DNA of 64,000 bases, from positions 806,001 through 870,000 of the forward strand of contig JASANH010000523.1 of the NCBI GenBank assembly GCA_030248295.1. The letters run 5' to 3'. Every line of letters begins with the position of its first letter. Positions within the stretch are counted from its first letter, which is position 1. Below are positions 23,760 through 34,432 of the stretch, piece after piece. The stretch comes from Mesodorylaimus sp. YZB2_4. Its lineage: Eukaryota > Nematoda > Enoplea > Dorylaimida > Dorylaimidae. The notes under the pieces are model-generated. The model was not told the DNA's origin, ran no database searches, and saw only the letters and a program-made list of their open reading frames with translations. The position numbers and the translations under genes are program-made.

Positions 23760-24862
23760 AGACAGAATGAGGTCGAGAAGAAGTCGAGAGAAGAAGCAAT
23801 TTTTTGGTGACCATACTCAAAAAAGAAAAGGCGTCTGTCTTCACTTCAGTTGACTAAAAAAGGCCAGAATAAAAGGTTTTATACTGCATTTGTCGAAATG
23901 CTGACACTGCGAAAACACCGTATCAATGTCCGCTTTGCGCATCCTGCTGCAGTTCGTTGAGAAATATAACACCAACAAGAAACGTATCCGCACCTACGGT
24001 ATATACTGCAATTAAGTAATCTGATTGGACGGCTAGGATGCCACTGCCGAATACATACTGGAGGCACCTCCTTGAACATCTCAGCTTGAGAGTAAGCTTC
24101 AAACGGCCCGAATGAATAAGTGTGAAACAAGAACTGGGCATCTACGCACGAAGACAGAAGCTGACACAACAACAACACCACACAGTATCTGTAAAATACC
24201 CAACAAAAGTGTAAAGTATATCTGTGACTTGTGCTTTGCTGGGCCGTTTAAATACGACGTCGTATGCAAATCAGCATTTTTTGACCCCATTCCCCCTTAT
24301 TGTATTATGTCGTTTTGAGCATAATCCCCCCTTTTCGATGTCGGACAAGCCGATACCCCTCCGAGAGTGCAAAAGGGGAGTAAAGGCGTATTTCAAAAAA
24401 AATTGCATACGAATCGGCGCACTTCATGACGCTCATGCTCATGCGTTCATTAGGCTCTAGCAGAAGAGTTCTAAGGGAGGAAACCCGACGGTGTAAAAAA
24501 CTACATCGTTTCTGGTGTACTAATCCCCATCTCAAAAATCTGGTAGGTCCCTCTTCGCGGTAATAGTAAGGTTGAGATTCAGATAAACACATTACATTTT
24601 GCACACAAATGCAGAAAAAAGATTTTTTAAAGACTTTGTAAAGATTGCAGACCGAAAAACCTAAATTTGTGTACTAAAGAACAGAAGACCTGATTAAAGT
24701 TTTGTGTCCGAAACTTGTTTTTACTTAGCTGCGGCATCTTCGCTCATTTTGAATGCTTGTACTACGTAGCCGTACGTTACGTTGCCGTCGGGGTCGGGTA
24801 CGAGTATCGATTTGCGATCAACTTTGCTGAATTTGAAGTTCTCGATCGTATCATTGTGCAAT
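23760..24862. other. Intergenic, no gene seen
   Basis: About 1.1 kb between the secreted-protein gene and TRPC. Small minus-strand frames with hydrophobic starts occur, but none has supporting exons. It probably holds the TRPC promoter. Confidence 0.35.
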
Positions 24863-27800
24863 ATGGCGTCACGCGGGCCGATGCTTCCTCCCTTGAATGT
24901 ACAATCGACTGCTTCGTCGATGCAGGCAGCTTATGTCCCGCCCAAACTGCTCACTTCTGCAGAACTGAGAAAACGACTCGATGCGAATGATTGGAGAGGG
25001 GCGCAAGAAATCATGGATCGGGTAAGTAGAATTAGTCAGAGGCATAGAACTGTTGAATCAAAGCTTAGATCTGGGCTCTGTTCAGAAGCCTGCTGTTTTG
25101 AACGCGCCTGACGAGGATGGCATGACACCCGTGCAAGGGCTCATCACCGATGGTAATGTCGCTATGTTGGTCGAATTGCTAAAACGTCCTGATTTGAAGC
25201 TCGACGATGCGCTGTTGCACGCAGTGGGAAAAGGGGACAGATTATTGGTCGATTTAGTCATGGCTGCAATGAAGTAAGAGAGTCTGTTCGTGGCTTGGGC
25301 CACCGATACTCAATCTTGCCAAACTAGGAAGCAGAATAAACCGACGGATGCCCCATTCGAGAATACGACGCATTTCAAGTTCTACACGACTCCTCTAATG
25401 CTGGCGTGCATGAATGAGAACTATGATCTTGTCGGACTTTTCCTCAGAAGTGGCCACGTTTTGCAAATACCTCACGGAGGGACCTGTAAGAGATCAATTT
25501 ATCCATATATTGTTAAAACTATGATGCCTATTCCCAGGCGGCTGCAAGACATGCGCCCAACATCATCCGTCTGGTGAACGGCTTGAAGACAAGATGCTTC
25601 GAATCGACTCCTACGCCGCTGCAAGTAGTCTGGCATTTGTCTTACATCAGGATGACCCATTCGAATACGCCATGAGCTTCGGTCGATTCTTGGAACAATG
25701 CAAAAAGTTTGATCCGTCGTATTCCGTAAGTGTGGATTATCCATCATGGTTTCAGGTGTTGCACAATAGCGCATTCACGGCGACCGTTTTAGCTCAAATA
25801 CGACGAAATGATCAAGAAATTGAACGAGGTGACCGTCTCTCTGATTTCCGATTGCGACAAGCAGGAAGTTATTGAGGTGGTGCTAAAACGAGGCCACACG
25901 GGACTTCCGAAAGACAGCTGCACCTTTGGATTTCCTCGAGTGCTTGAAGCGCTTGGATCTCATCAAAAACAGGTAAGCTTTTAGAAGACCACGTCGGTGA
26001 AGAGCTTGAACATCCTCGACTGCCTTGACCCCATTATGGACGTGGGCAAGTAAGCTAAAGCGCAAATCGAGGTTTCTATTTGCAGTTCATAGCTCAGCCG
26101 AGTTGTCACTCGGTCATGTACACTGCTTATTGTGGCTCGTGGAGCGACGAGTTTGTTGTTCGGCGCGGCAAGCGGGTCATGCGATGGCTTATGCACACGG
26201 TCTTGTATCCCGTGTGTTCGTTACTATGGTTGGCCACAGGCGGCAAGTTTCCTTCTTCGTTGAAAAATCCGACCTGCAGGTAAGGAAGGGACTTGATGTC
26301 TTATTGACCGCTGATCGCTCTGATCGATTTCTGTTCTTTTAGGTTCATCACTTCCTTGTGTTCCTACATCACCTTTTTGGCCGTTTTGCTCTTCTACGCT
26401 CAGTACAAGGAAGACCGCTCTAACCTGGGAATGCCTTCTCGAAGTGACTATCCTACTCTCTGGCACGAGTATGTTGCGTATTGTTAACTTCTTTTTTCGA
26501 TTTAGTGGGGAAGAACGCTGCTCTATTGTATTTATACGCCTACGTTGTTGGTATGTTCGCCGTTTTTATCACTGATCTGAAACGATTTGGTATCGGGCGA
26601 TGTTTCGATGCGTGGTGGAGACAGTAAGTGCGGCGTCGTGGCCCTTGCCTTTTCCCGAATCTCTCTATCTTTTAGATACGATTTTGTATTTCTGCTCGTC
26701 TGGGCTGGTACGCTGTTTGCTTATACTGATGCCGTTGTGACAGCTTCCAGTCACAAATTCACTAAGCTTCACCGCGTGCATTGGCGGCCTGCTGAGCCAC
26801 AATTGATCTACGAGATTTGGTTTACTTGGGCTGCCATTATGTCCAGTGTACGATTATTTTACTACGGCCAAGTACTGAGTAACTTTGGGGTGGTCACGGT
26901 AAGTAGTGAGTGTTGTCCTTTTTAGGATATCTGATGTATCGTTTGTCCTAGATTTCCATCTATCGCTGCTTTCCGACCATTCTTCGCTACGTGGTGGTCC
27001 TGTTCGTGGTGCTCGTGTCGTTCGCTATCGGCTTGAATCACATGTACGAGCATTACAAGGACAACGTTGTTATTCGGGACGGCCAGCAAGTGTATCAGCC
27101 GTTTCAGCTGACCAGGTGAGCTGTCGTCTTACCTGTTTCTTAAAAAATCTGGACCGGGCTCTATGTTTTTGTAGTTTTTTCACAGCGGCTCGTTATCTGT
27201 ATTGGGCATATTACGGTTATCTGCCTCCAGAAACGTGGGGAGTTATTGTTGGCAACGTTGGGCAGGGAGACAAGGTTGTGGAAATGAGACACGACCTGAT
27301 TTCGAACACTGGCGAATTGATGAGCGGCGTGTACCACGTGATCGAGTTGATTATTTTGCTCAATTTGATGGTTTCGATAATGACTGCGGCCGCGGTGTCT
27401 GTTGTGGTAAGGTTGTGGAGAGGTTAGTGTGGAAAGATGCTAGCGGACGGATAATTCAGGACAACGAACACGTTGAATGGAAGTTCATTTGTGCTGAAAT
27501 TTGGATGGAATGGTTTCAAGACTCGCGCACACTCCCACCGCCCTTCAATCTATTGCAACTGCTTATTCACGGCAGTGTCTTCATTGTTCGTAAGTGCACG
27601 CGCCGGGCTGGACCTTTTTCCGTTTGGGTACGAATGTTTTCGTGTCTGAATATTTGCTGGTTTACTCTGCGCATTGCAGGACATGAAGTATCAGCCGCCC
27701 AGGCACGATCCGAAGAAGGAGCAGATGTACAAAGTGAGAGATTATTGTCTTTGATGACTGTGTGGTCTAACGGATGTTTTATAGGATATGGTATCCACGC

Positions 27801-28182
27801 TGAAGGGACGCTTGCGCATGAAGCTGGACAGTGTAAGTACTGCTTGCCAAGCAGGATTTGTTGCTGCCACCTGCTTAAGCGCGTGGTGTCTTTGGCTTAG
27901 GGGCAAAAGGTACTGGCTGGCACTGGCACTGCTGAAGGCAAGACAACGGGAGGCGGCCATTCGTGGACCAAAGCTGGCAAAGGCGATGTGGGCGATCTCG
28001 CAGCGTCTTTATTGGCACCACCGCCCAGTCAAGGTGGCAAGTCTGCGACCCCGTCGCCGCCACTGTCGCATCGCTCTCCCGCCTCTGTCAATACTGGCAA
28101 TACTCAGTCTGGAAAAGGAATTTCGTTAGAAGCTGGCAGTAGCGGCAAAAAAGCTGATACGTCCGTTGGTGCTAATCTGTAA
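24863..28182 (+). CDS. TRPC-type transient receptor potential cation channel
   Basis: Exons 24863-25021, 25086-25273 and 25328-25485 are phase-checked; about a dozen more follow to the TAA at 28180-28182. Ankyrin-type repeats open the protein (DGMTPVQGLITDGNVAMLVE, then TTPLMLACMNENYDLVGLFL). A TRP_2-like block follows (DDPFEYAMSFGRFLEQCKKF), then FIAQPSCHSVMYTAYCGSWS. The six-span region runs from about 26350 to 27400, including YDFVFLLVWAG and VSFAIGLNHMYEHYKDN. After S6 (VIELIILLNLMVSIM) comes the TRP-box region DNEHVEWKFICAEIWMEW and LPPPFNLL. The Ser/Gly/Pro-rich tail is disordered. By family it is a plasma-membrane, receptor-operated, Ca-permeable channel. Confidence 0.85.
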
Positions 28183-28688
28183 GAATGGCGATCATTGTTG
28201 TGAGCGAGGGTTTAGTGTATTTATGGTTTGGGATAGAGCCCTACTAGAGTGCACTAGTCTTGATTCGGCAATTTTAATGGAAGTTTACTTCTGAAATTTT
28301 TTGGTTTTTTTCTGGATAAACTGGAAGGAAGGGTGGTCATGTTTTCAACTTGGGCTTCCCACCGATGTTTGAACTTGTTTTGATGTATGCTATGGTGGAT
28401 AACTAGTCTGCAACAGCCGCCACATTCCCCGCGTCCGTATATGACGTGTGCCTGGCCTGGATTGATACAGAGTCGAGATATGTACTTACAGGCTCGACAA
28501 TATGAACATGGCTAGGATAGAAAACGGCCTCGTGACCGATCAGGCCGATACGCGTATTTACTTTTCTCGGTCGCATACCCACTCGGAGCCTGCGACTGGC
28601 AAGTCGACGATAAGCTTGCTTGTTTCAGGCACCTTCTTGATCGATCAGATCTCGTCAGTCCATTCTTGTTGGATATATCATTCCGAAA
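28183..28688. other. Intergenic between TRPC and APRT
   Basis: Holds the TRPC 3' UTR and APRT leader. A strong acceptor (CTTGTTTCAG, ending 28629) lies 59 nt before the APRT ATG, fitting a 5' UTR intron or a trans-splice site. No coding gene is seen. Confidence 0.4.
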
Positions 28689-29555
28689 ATGGCATTGGCT
28701 CGTCCGAGCTTGGATCAGATGAGGCCTCAGTTGCGGGAGTTGTTGTCGAGCGTGTATCCCGACTGGCCGAAGAAGGGTGTCGTCTTCCGTGACATCATGC
28801 CCCTCTTCCAACGACCCGACCTGATTCGGGACTTGAGTCTCGCCATCGCCGAGCATTGTCGCAGTTTGGCCACACGGGTGGAAGTGGTGGCTGGCCTGGA
28901 AGCCCGGGGATTCCTCTTCGGTCCCATGGTCGCTGTCGAATTGAACGTGCCATTCGTGCCGATACGCAAGAAGGGCAAGTTGCCCGGCGAGGTCATCGCT
29001 TACTCGTATATGAAGGAGTATGGCCCGGTGAGTGGATTTGTAGACATTAGGGGGCGTAAAAACAAAAAAATGAGGCCGGAGTGGGATTTGAACCCGCAGC
29101 CCTGTAGGTAGTCCCAGGGCAACTGTGGACGTTTGTGTTATCATGTCGAGCAGAGACAGCTTTGCTGGTCGAAGGGCACCTTCCCTGCCCCTTATGAGGA
29201 CAAGTAGTGCCGTGCCAGCATGGTCGTCGATCGTAAGCTGCCCCCTGCATCCCCCACTTTGCACTGTTTTTCAGGATACGATGGAAATCCAAAAATCTGC
29301 GATCAAGCCGGGTGCGAAGGTGTTTATCGTGGACGATCTGTTGGCTACGGGAGGTACTGTATGTACTGGCCAGTGGACTTGGACTGCACGGAGACACCTG
29401 CCGTCCTTTTAGGGACAATGAAGTGCGGGGTCGAACTGGTGCGTCAAGCCGGCGGTCAAGTGGCCGAGACCTTCTGCCTGATCGAACTCGCCGACTTGAA
29501 AGGGAAGCAAGCACTGCCTGAAGGGATCTCCTTTTTCAGCGTTTTGCAATTCTAG
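28689..29555 (+). CDS. APRT: Adenine phosphoribosyltransferase
   Basis: Three exons, 28689-29027, 29275-29353 and 29413-29555, read through in frame. The protein starts [20 protein letters not shown] and carries the family landmarks: [21 protein letters not shown] block ([17 protein letters not shown] here), the purine-site stretch [25 protein letters not shown], and the PRPP-binding loop [14 protein letters not shown]. It makes AMP from adenine and PRPP in the cytosol (purine salvage). The intron-2 donor is GGAG/GTACTG, chosen over the nearby GTATGT because only it rebuilds the invariant ATGGTM. The C-terminus [11 protein letters not shown] is normal. Intron 1 holds a tRNA-like repeat. Confidence 0.93.
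29060..29200 (-). repeat. tRNA-derived repeat fragment in APRT intron 1
   Basis: On the minus strand it has a perfect B-box-like GGGTTCAAATCCC, a tRNA-like 3' end (CACTCCGGCCTC) and then a run of T, which would terminate Pol III. Upstream is a CCCTG..CAGGG hairpin with a 10-nt loop, not a 7-nt anticodon loop, and no matching 5' acceptor strand. It is therefore a SINE-like relic, not a tRNA gene. The left and right limits are approximate. Confidence 0.5.
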
Positions 29556-29907
29556 TCCGCGTGTTTCGAATAGGACATGCAGTATTCGGGGTGAAAAGAC
29601 GTGATTCGAAATTTGGAAGGCAAAGGTAAATGACCGAAATAGGACTCATTATACAACAGATTTTAATTGCTTGTGACTTTTATTCGTGCATTATGTGCTT
29701 TTTGTGACAGGATTTCCTAATCAGAATATGAGTCTGCCTGTGAGTATCCTGTGCACTATAGTGTCTGTGAAGATTTGATGCCCGAGCTTCGTTTTCTTGT
29801 TCATGTTCATGTTTTACCACATCACCAAACGCTAATGCGCACTCGAGGGTGAAGGGACACATTTTACACGAAATGATTTACCGGGGGGTTAGCGTCTGCC
29901 CACCGGC
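29556..29907. other. 3' flank of APRT, no gene seen
   Basis: AT-rich sequence with likely APRT 3' UTR. Nothing else is recognised. Confidence 0.35.
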
Positions 29908-29965
29908 CCCGATCACATTGATCACCGTTTGGCATAGTAGGCAAACGGTGATCAATGTGATCGGG
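29908..29965. repeat. Perfect 24-bp hairpin
   Basis: The 24 bases at 29908-29931 (starting CCCGATCACATTG) are the exact reverse complement of 29942-29965, separated by the 10-nt loop GCATAGTAGG. The arms themselves contain the repeated sub-motif GATCAC. It lies in the intergenic space between APRT and the MSP-domain gene, about 350 bp after the APRT stop, and has no coding sequence. Confidence 0.9.
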
Positions 29966-30367
29966 AGTTCTGACACACTCAAACCCAGTCCTATCACGCG
30001 TGTGGAATGAAGGCCCGCCGAACAATTGCATTCTTAGAACGTCAAGTTGGAGCTGCCGTGAGCCACGACTGGCTGTGAGCAGAAATGTTTGTCGCAGTCG
30101 AAATTACAGCACGTTTACAGTTTGGAGAGGAGAGCTCGAGAAGTTCCCCGGGAGGTCCTGGAGTGAACACAGGCCCTTGTTGGTAGAAGTGCCCCAGCAT
30201 CAGGTTGGACATTTACATCAGTCCCGCACCTCCCTGACCTTCCTTCCTCCGATCCTTCGATCCTTTTACCGACACCTCCCTGACCGAACACAAATACAGA
30301 ACAAATCACAAACCATCACCTCGCTGCCTCGTCTCGTCACTTTGCTCTGATCACGCATCGATGGCCT
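29966..30367. other. Intergenic, no gene seen
   Basis: Space between the hairpin and the end of the MSP-domain gene. No supported feature. Confidence 0.35.
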
Positions 30368-31005
30368 TCACCCGGACTCAGTTCCAGCGGGAGGGTGCAG
30401 AGTCAACGGAATCTGAAAAGCTCGAATAATTTAATTCCAAGCAATGAGACTGAGGCAAGCATTGACGACTTACCATCTGCTTGACGGGTTCCATGCCTTC
30501 GCTGAAAATGTCAGCGATTTTTTTCTGATTTTTGAAGTCCTCTTCGAAGGCGTTCAGCGACAAGGCCATCATCTTGTGCCTGGGCAGGGTTTTCTCGTCC
30601 CACGGAAAGTTCTTCTTCAGCAATATCTCCAAATCCTTGTGCTGACCTGCAACAAAGGAAGCCAATACATCTACTGAACAGCATACATCCGCCCAGCCCG
30701 CCACGCCTCTTCTTACCGGGCTCCAAAAAGCCGTCCGCATTAGGCATGCGGTAGAAGGGGGTCATGGTCGTGCGGAGGCGATAGGCCACGATCTTCTCCG
30801 ATTCGTTCTTCAAACGGATGTACGTCTTCTGGTCCTCCCTGAAACAATAACTTGGGCCCATCGCAGGCAAATTTGACGATAATTTGACCATCCAGACCCA
30901 CCTTCTGTGGTGCCGAGCACAAAAATGCAAGATCACTTACGCGTAGTTGTTTCCGAAGAGGATCGTCGGTGGCAGCAAGGTCAATGGCTTGGCGGGCGTC
31001 GTCAT
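30368..31005 (-). CDS. MSP-domain (major sperm protein fold) protein, 134 aa
   Basis: Four exons (30941-31005, 30717-30838, 30474-30646, 30368-30412) sum to 135 codons with consistent phases. The sequence opens MTTPAKPLTLLPPTILFGNN and has the classic MSP immunoglobulin-like strands: TYIRLKNESEKIVAYRLRTT, then TPFYRMPNADGFLEPGQHKD, then ILLKKNFPWDEKTLPRHKMM. The N-D-G-F-L-E-P-G turn corresponds to the G-x-L-x-P-G turn of MSP/VAP domains. With about 134 aa it is essentially a single free domain, as in nematode MSPs, which polymerise in sperm, or in other MSP-domain cytoskeletal proteins. No FFAT-binding or membrane segment is visible. It is divergent from the GDE1 gene. Confidence 0.8.
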
Positions 31006-31621
31006 CGTTTTCTCCTTGATTCTTCCCGCTCACACAGATTGCAGGCACAACCGCACGTCGCGAGGAACACGCCGCGAATGAGATGCTGGTCGCCAAGGCG
31101 GCGGAGGTGAACGTGCCGTGCCGTCCTGACAGGCAACTTCATTTTTGGCACTTTACACCATGGATACACGAGGGGAGGATGAGGCACTCGCCCACTGCCA
31201 AATCGACGATGGCCGGGGGCGGCTGGCTCGACTCGGTGGGATGTTAAAGCAGATGGAACGCTGGAAGGTTCGAAGAATTCGAATTTTCGAAAAAGAATTA
31301 ACTCGAATCGTTTGATCAGGTTATTACGAGATGACTGCACTCACTCGCTAGCAAGCCGAATCACTTATTTCTTACCTGCAAAAAATTATGAAAAAACGGC
31401 TCACTTTTTGTCGATGAATTCTCCGGATTTCTAGCTTTAAAATGATGTACCTACTGATTGACTAGAAACGTCTATAGTGTGTAAAAGCCCTGATAGTGAG
31501 GTTCCAACATGCGTAAATTTAAATTTGTTATAAGCAGGAAAATTGTCTGCTTCAGGCGCCAAACTATGAAATTTGGACTTTACACTTATGATAAACAACG
31601 AGGCGGGGCTTATCAGCGGCG
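31006..31621. promoter_or_regulatory. Divergent region between the MSP-domain gene and GDE1
   Basis: 616 bp between two start codons that face away from each other, inferred to contain both promoters. No clear TATA box. Part of it could be untranslated exon. Confidence 0.35.
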
Positions 31622-32905
31622 ATGTTTATTTCGATCAAAGGAATCGCCTCGAGTAGATTCTTGTTGATAATTACATTAGCTATGGCTGTTTTGCTTTATC
31701 GCCTGGAAATCTATGATCTTTTGATATTTTGGCTCCTCACTTTCTCCTTGGCCATTTTGCTTAGTCGTGTCCTTGTGGTGAGTTTTATTGTTTCCCTGGT
31801 CGCCGTTCTCGTCTACTTCGGTCTGTATGCTTATTTCGCCCTTCCGCCGGTCGATGAAGCTCAGTACCGGAGTTACATTGCGGGTTTGAAAGTCGGCGCT
31901 CATCGGGGACTTTCCTTAGATGCACCGGAAAATACATTTGCGGCATTCCGGTTGACTAAAGAATTGAAAGCCGACTCGTTGGAATTCGATTTGGAATTCA
32001 CATCGGATGGAGTGGCCGTTATTTTGCACGATGATACGGTCGATCGTACGACTGATGGTACTGGTAGGATCAATGAAATGACTTGGGAGCAAGCTCATAA
32101 ATTAAATGTCGCGGCAAAATTTACTGGCGGAGTGAAAAAGTTCGACAAGGAAACGATGCCTACGTTGGAAGAAACGGTGCAACTGGGCCTTAAATTAGGT
32201 TTTAAAATGCTTATCGATGTCAAAACTCCTCATGAACTTGTAAGTGGCTCTTATTTGTCATGCTTCTAAGTGAAATACGGACAAGTTCTCATTTTAGGTC
32301 GTGCCTACGATCACTAAATTATTCCGTAAATATCCCGAGCTGTACAATACCACTTCCGTTTGTTCATTTTTTCCGCAAGTAGCTTACACGGTAAGCAATT
32401 TTTTTCTAAATTTTCCCGCTCCTGATTTTTCTCATTTTTAGGTAAAACGCGCCGATCCTCGCATTATCACTGCCCATACTTGGCGTGAATACTTCTTCAC
32501 CTATGTTGACCTGGCTAACACGAAGAGGCGTCACGACGGGTGGTTCAAGCATTCGGTGGTTTATATATTTGAAAGGATTTATCTGTGGTCGCTGCATAAC
32601 TGGTTGTGGAAATGGACCGGTATCGATTTGGTGCTAGCCCACCATATCGAAATTACCAAGTATGTATGTATACGTTTATTGCACGTGGCCTAGTGCCTAG
32701 CCGGAATCAGTCCCTCGAGGCTCGCATGCTCTCCTCTCAACATGATTCGAATTCTTTCAGGAGTTACGTGGACATGTGGCGTGAACGTAAAATTCAAGTG
32801 GTAGCTTGGACCGTCAACGACTTGCATGAAAAGCGTCACTTTTTAAACAATTTGCAATGCCCATTCCTGACCGATCGATTGTCTGACATGCAGGATGATC
32901 TGTAG
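31622..32905 (+). CDS. GDE1: Glycerophosphodiester phosphodiesterase, GDE1-like
   Basis: Exons 31622-32239, 32298-32390, 32442-32659 and 32761-32905 total 358 codons (357 aa). Two or three hydrophobic segments occupy residues 8-75 (LLIITLAMAVLLY; LLIFWLLTFSLAIL; VSFIVSLVAVLVYF). The GDPD barrel follows: GAHRGLSLDAPENTFAAF with the catalytic His-Arg, LEFDLEFTSDGVAVILHDD with metal-binding Glu/Asp and second His, then DRTTDGTG. The C-terminus has VVAWTVNDLHEKRHF and LTDRLSDM, the usual barrel end. The family hydrolyses glycerophosphodiesters such as lyso-N-acyl-ethanolamine phospholipids and glycerophosphoinositol at membranes. All splice sites are GT/AG. Confidence 0.9.
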
Positions 32906-33416
32906 GTCACAGCCCAGTGTGTAGTCCATGGGCTTCACACTTCACTTTTCTATGAACTTTGTTGTTCACTCGCCCTACAGAATATAGCAGGCCATATTAG
33001 CATGACAGTAGCGGACGATGCACATAATTAAAAGCCATCACAGGAGACTCTACAATGAACACGGTTCTAGAGAGCACGCTGCATCGTGTACAAAATCAAA
33101 TTCGCTCCAGAAATCGCATCGGGCCTCGAAAAACTGGTATCGATAAACAAACTATACAGCAATCATTCAATCTAAGATTTCAAACTCCTCGTCCGTGTCG
33201 AAGTGGGAATCGACGACAGCGAAATCTACAAGAATGAGGGATCTATCATCGCGAATACACATACTATGGTCGGATTCGACGGAGCGTCCGAAATGGACCC
33301 CAACAGAGCAAGGTTGATCCCACCAAAACTGACTCCCATTTGTGGACTATGTGTTCAATATATTTGTCAGTTGCAAAAGGTGGTAATGCAATTTTTTGCA
33401 GTTTTTCGCACAGCGG
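32906..33416. other. Intergenic, no gene seen
   Basis: Space after the GDE1 gene. Small open frames are present but none is supported. Confidence 0.35.
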
Positions 33417-33782
33417 TAGCATTCGCTCAGGTCGGGATTTGCCCCTCTTAAACCAGATACCGATAAAAAGTAATCAGGACTGAATGTTGTGGAGATGTTT
33501 TTAGAAGGCGAAGCTGGAGAAAATTTGGCGAGCGATTGAACTGATAGAGAGGAAGGAAGGTATTTGCTTTCTAATTGGTGACTGCTTCTCCGCTTCTTTC
33601 CTTGCCTGATTTTGAATGCAATGATAAGTACTGCACTAAAAATTATCCAAATAAATAGTTTTTTGCTCCTTACTTGCTGGCTACTCAGAATGGGTTGTAG
33701 GTCATCTACAGGGAAGAAAGCACTCTTTTAAAATCCCGATCCTGGATGGGGTTGAGCAAGTCCTGATCCCAAACGAACACTA
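33417..33782 (-). mobile_element. MITE copy 2
   Basis: A 366-bp element related, in inverted orientation, to the one at 22566-22943. Termini are TAGCATTCGCTCAGG at the left and AACGAACACTA at the right. The flanking octamers CACAGCGG and CGCAGTGG agree at 6 of 8 with transition mismatches, supporting an old 8-bp target duplication. Internal landmarks are TGCTTCTCCGCTTCTTTCC and TGTAGGTCATCTAC. Confidence 0.7.
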
Positions 33783-33987
33783 CGCAGTGGTAAATCTTGA
33801 CCTTCATATTGCTAATGGGCAGTTTTCATGCAAATCGAAATTCCCGCAATTGTGTACCTCGACTGGTAAAGACAGGGTACTTGAGGGGCAACCCAAACAG
33901 TGCAAGACTGATTCCGCCAAAATGACCACTATCCTTTGTGGGCATTGGGTGTGGAGATACGAACGCTGAGGTTAGTTTCGCCACAAA

Positions 33988-34177
33988 CAACATCGCTGAC
34001 TTCGTCTGCGGGGAGGGGAGGGGGGCAAAATGGGTCTTTTTTACTATAAAAATTTAAATTTTTCTTTGGGGGGGTCATAAAAAAGCAAAGGTACCTTGCC
34101 AGGCGGGACAGGGGGTCCCGCTTTAGAAAATTTTTTAGGGGGTCTGCACTACCTAGGATGCCCAGTCAGCGATGTTG
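33988..34177. repeat. Short inverted-repeat element with G-rich interior
   Basis: CAACATCGCTGACT at 33988-34001 is the reverse complement of AGTCAGCGATGTTG at 34164-34177. The 160-bp interior has long G tracts and an AT-rich centre (AAAATTTAAATTTTT). It is probably a MITE, but no target-site duplication is visible. Confidence 0.55.
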
Positions 34178-34432
34178 GAACGGGGCGCTTTCGAATATAT
34201 TTTCCTCAGCTAAGACGAAAACACTTTTAAAAGATTAAGATCCAGTTTAAAATTTGTTCAAAACTCCTCAACTGGTGTCTTGTTGATCCTTAGCCAAAAA
34301 ATTCAAAGAGCAAGTCACAATATCACCCGAACTATATACCACATGAAATAACCTCAAGCTGCATGTGCATGCCTCCATACAGGGCACTACCACACGCCCA
34401 TATAAAAACGGAAGTCAAATTTTTTGGTGGAA

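Noticed and set aside
26340..26640. Apparent frameshift between two TRPC exons at the TGGCACGA/GTATGT donor
   Set aside because: Using the GTGACT donor about 25 nt earlier (after TCTCGAA) gives a 62-nt intron and a clean join to GGGAAGAACGC, so no frameshift is needed.
29060..29135. A functional minus-strand tRNA gene in APRT intron 1
   Set aside because: No 5' acceptor strand pairs with the 3' end, and the anticodon stem has a 10-nt loop.
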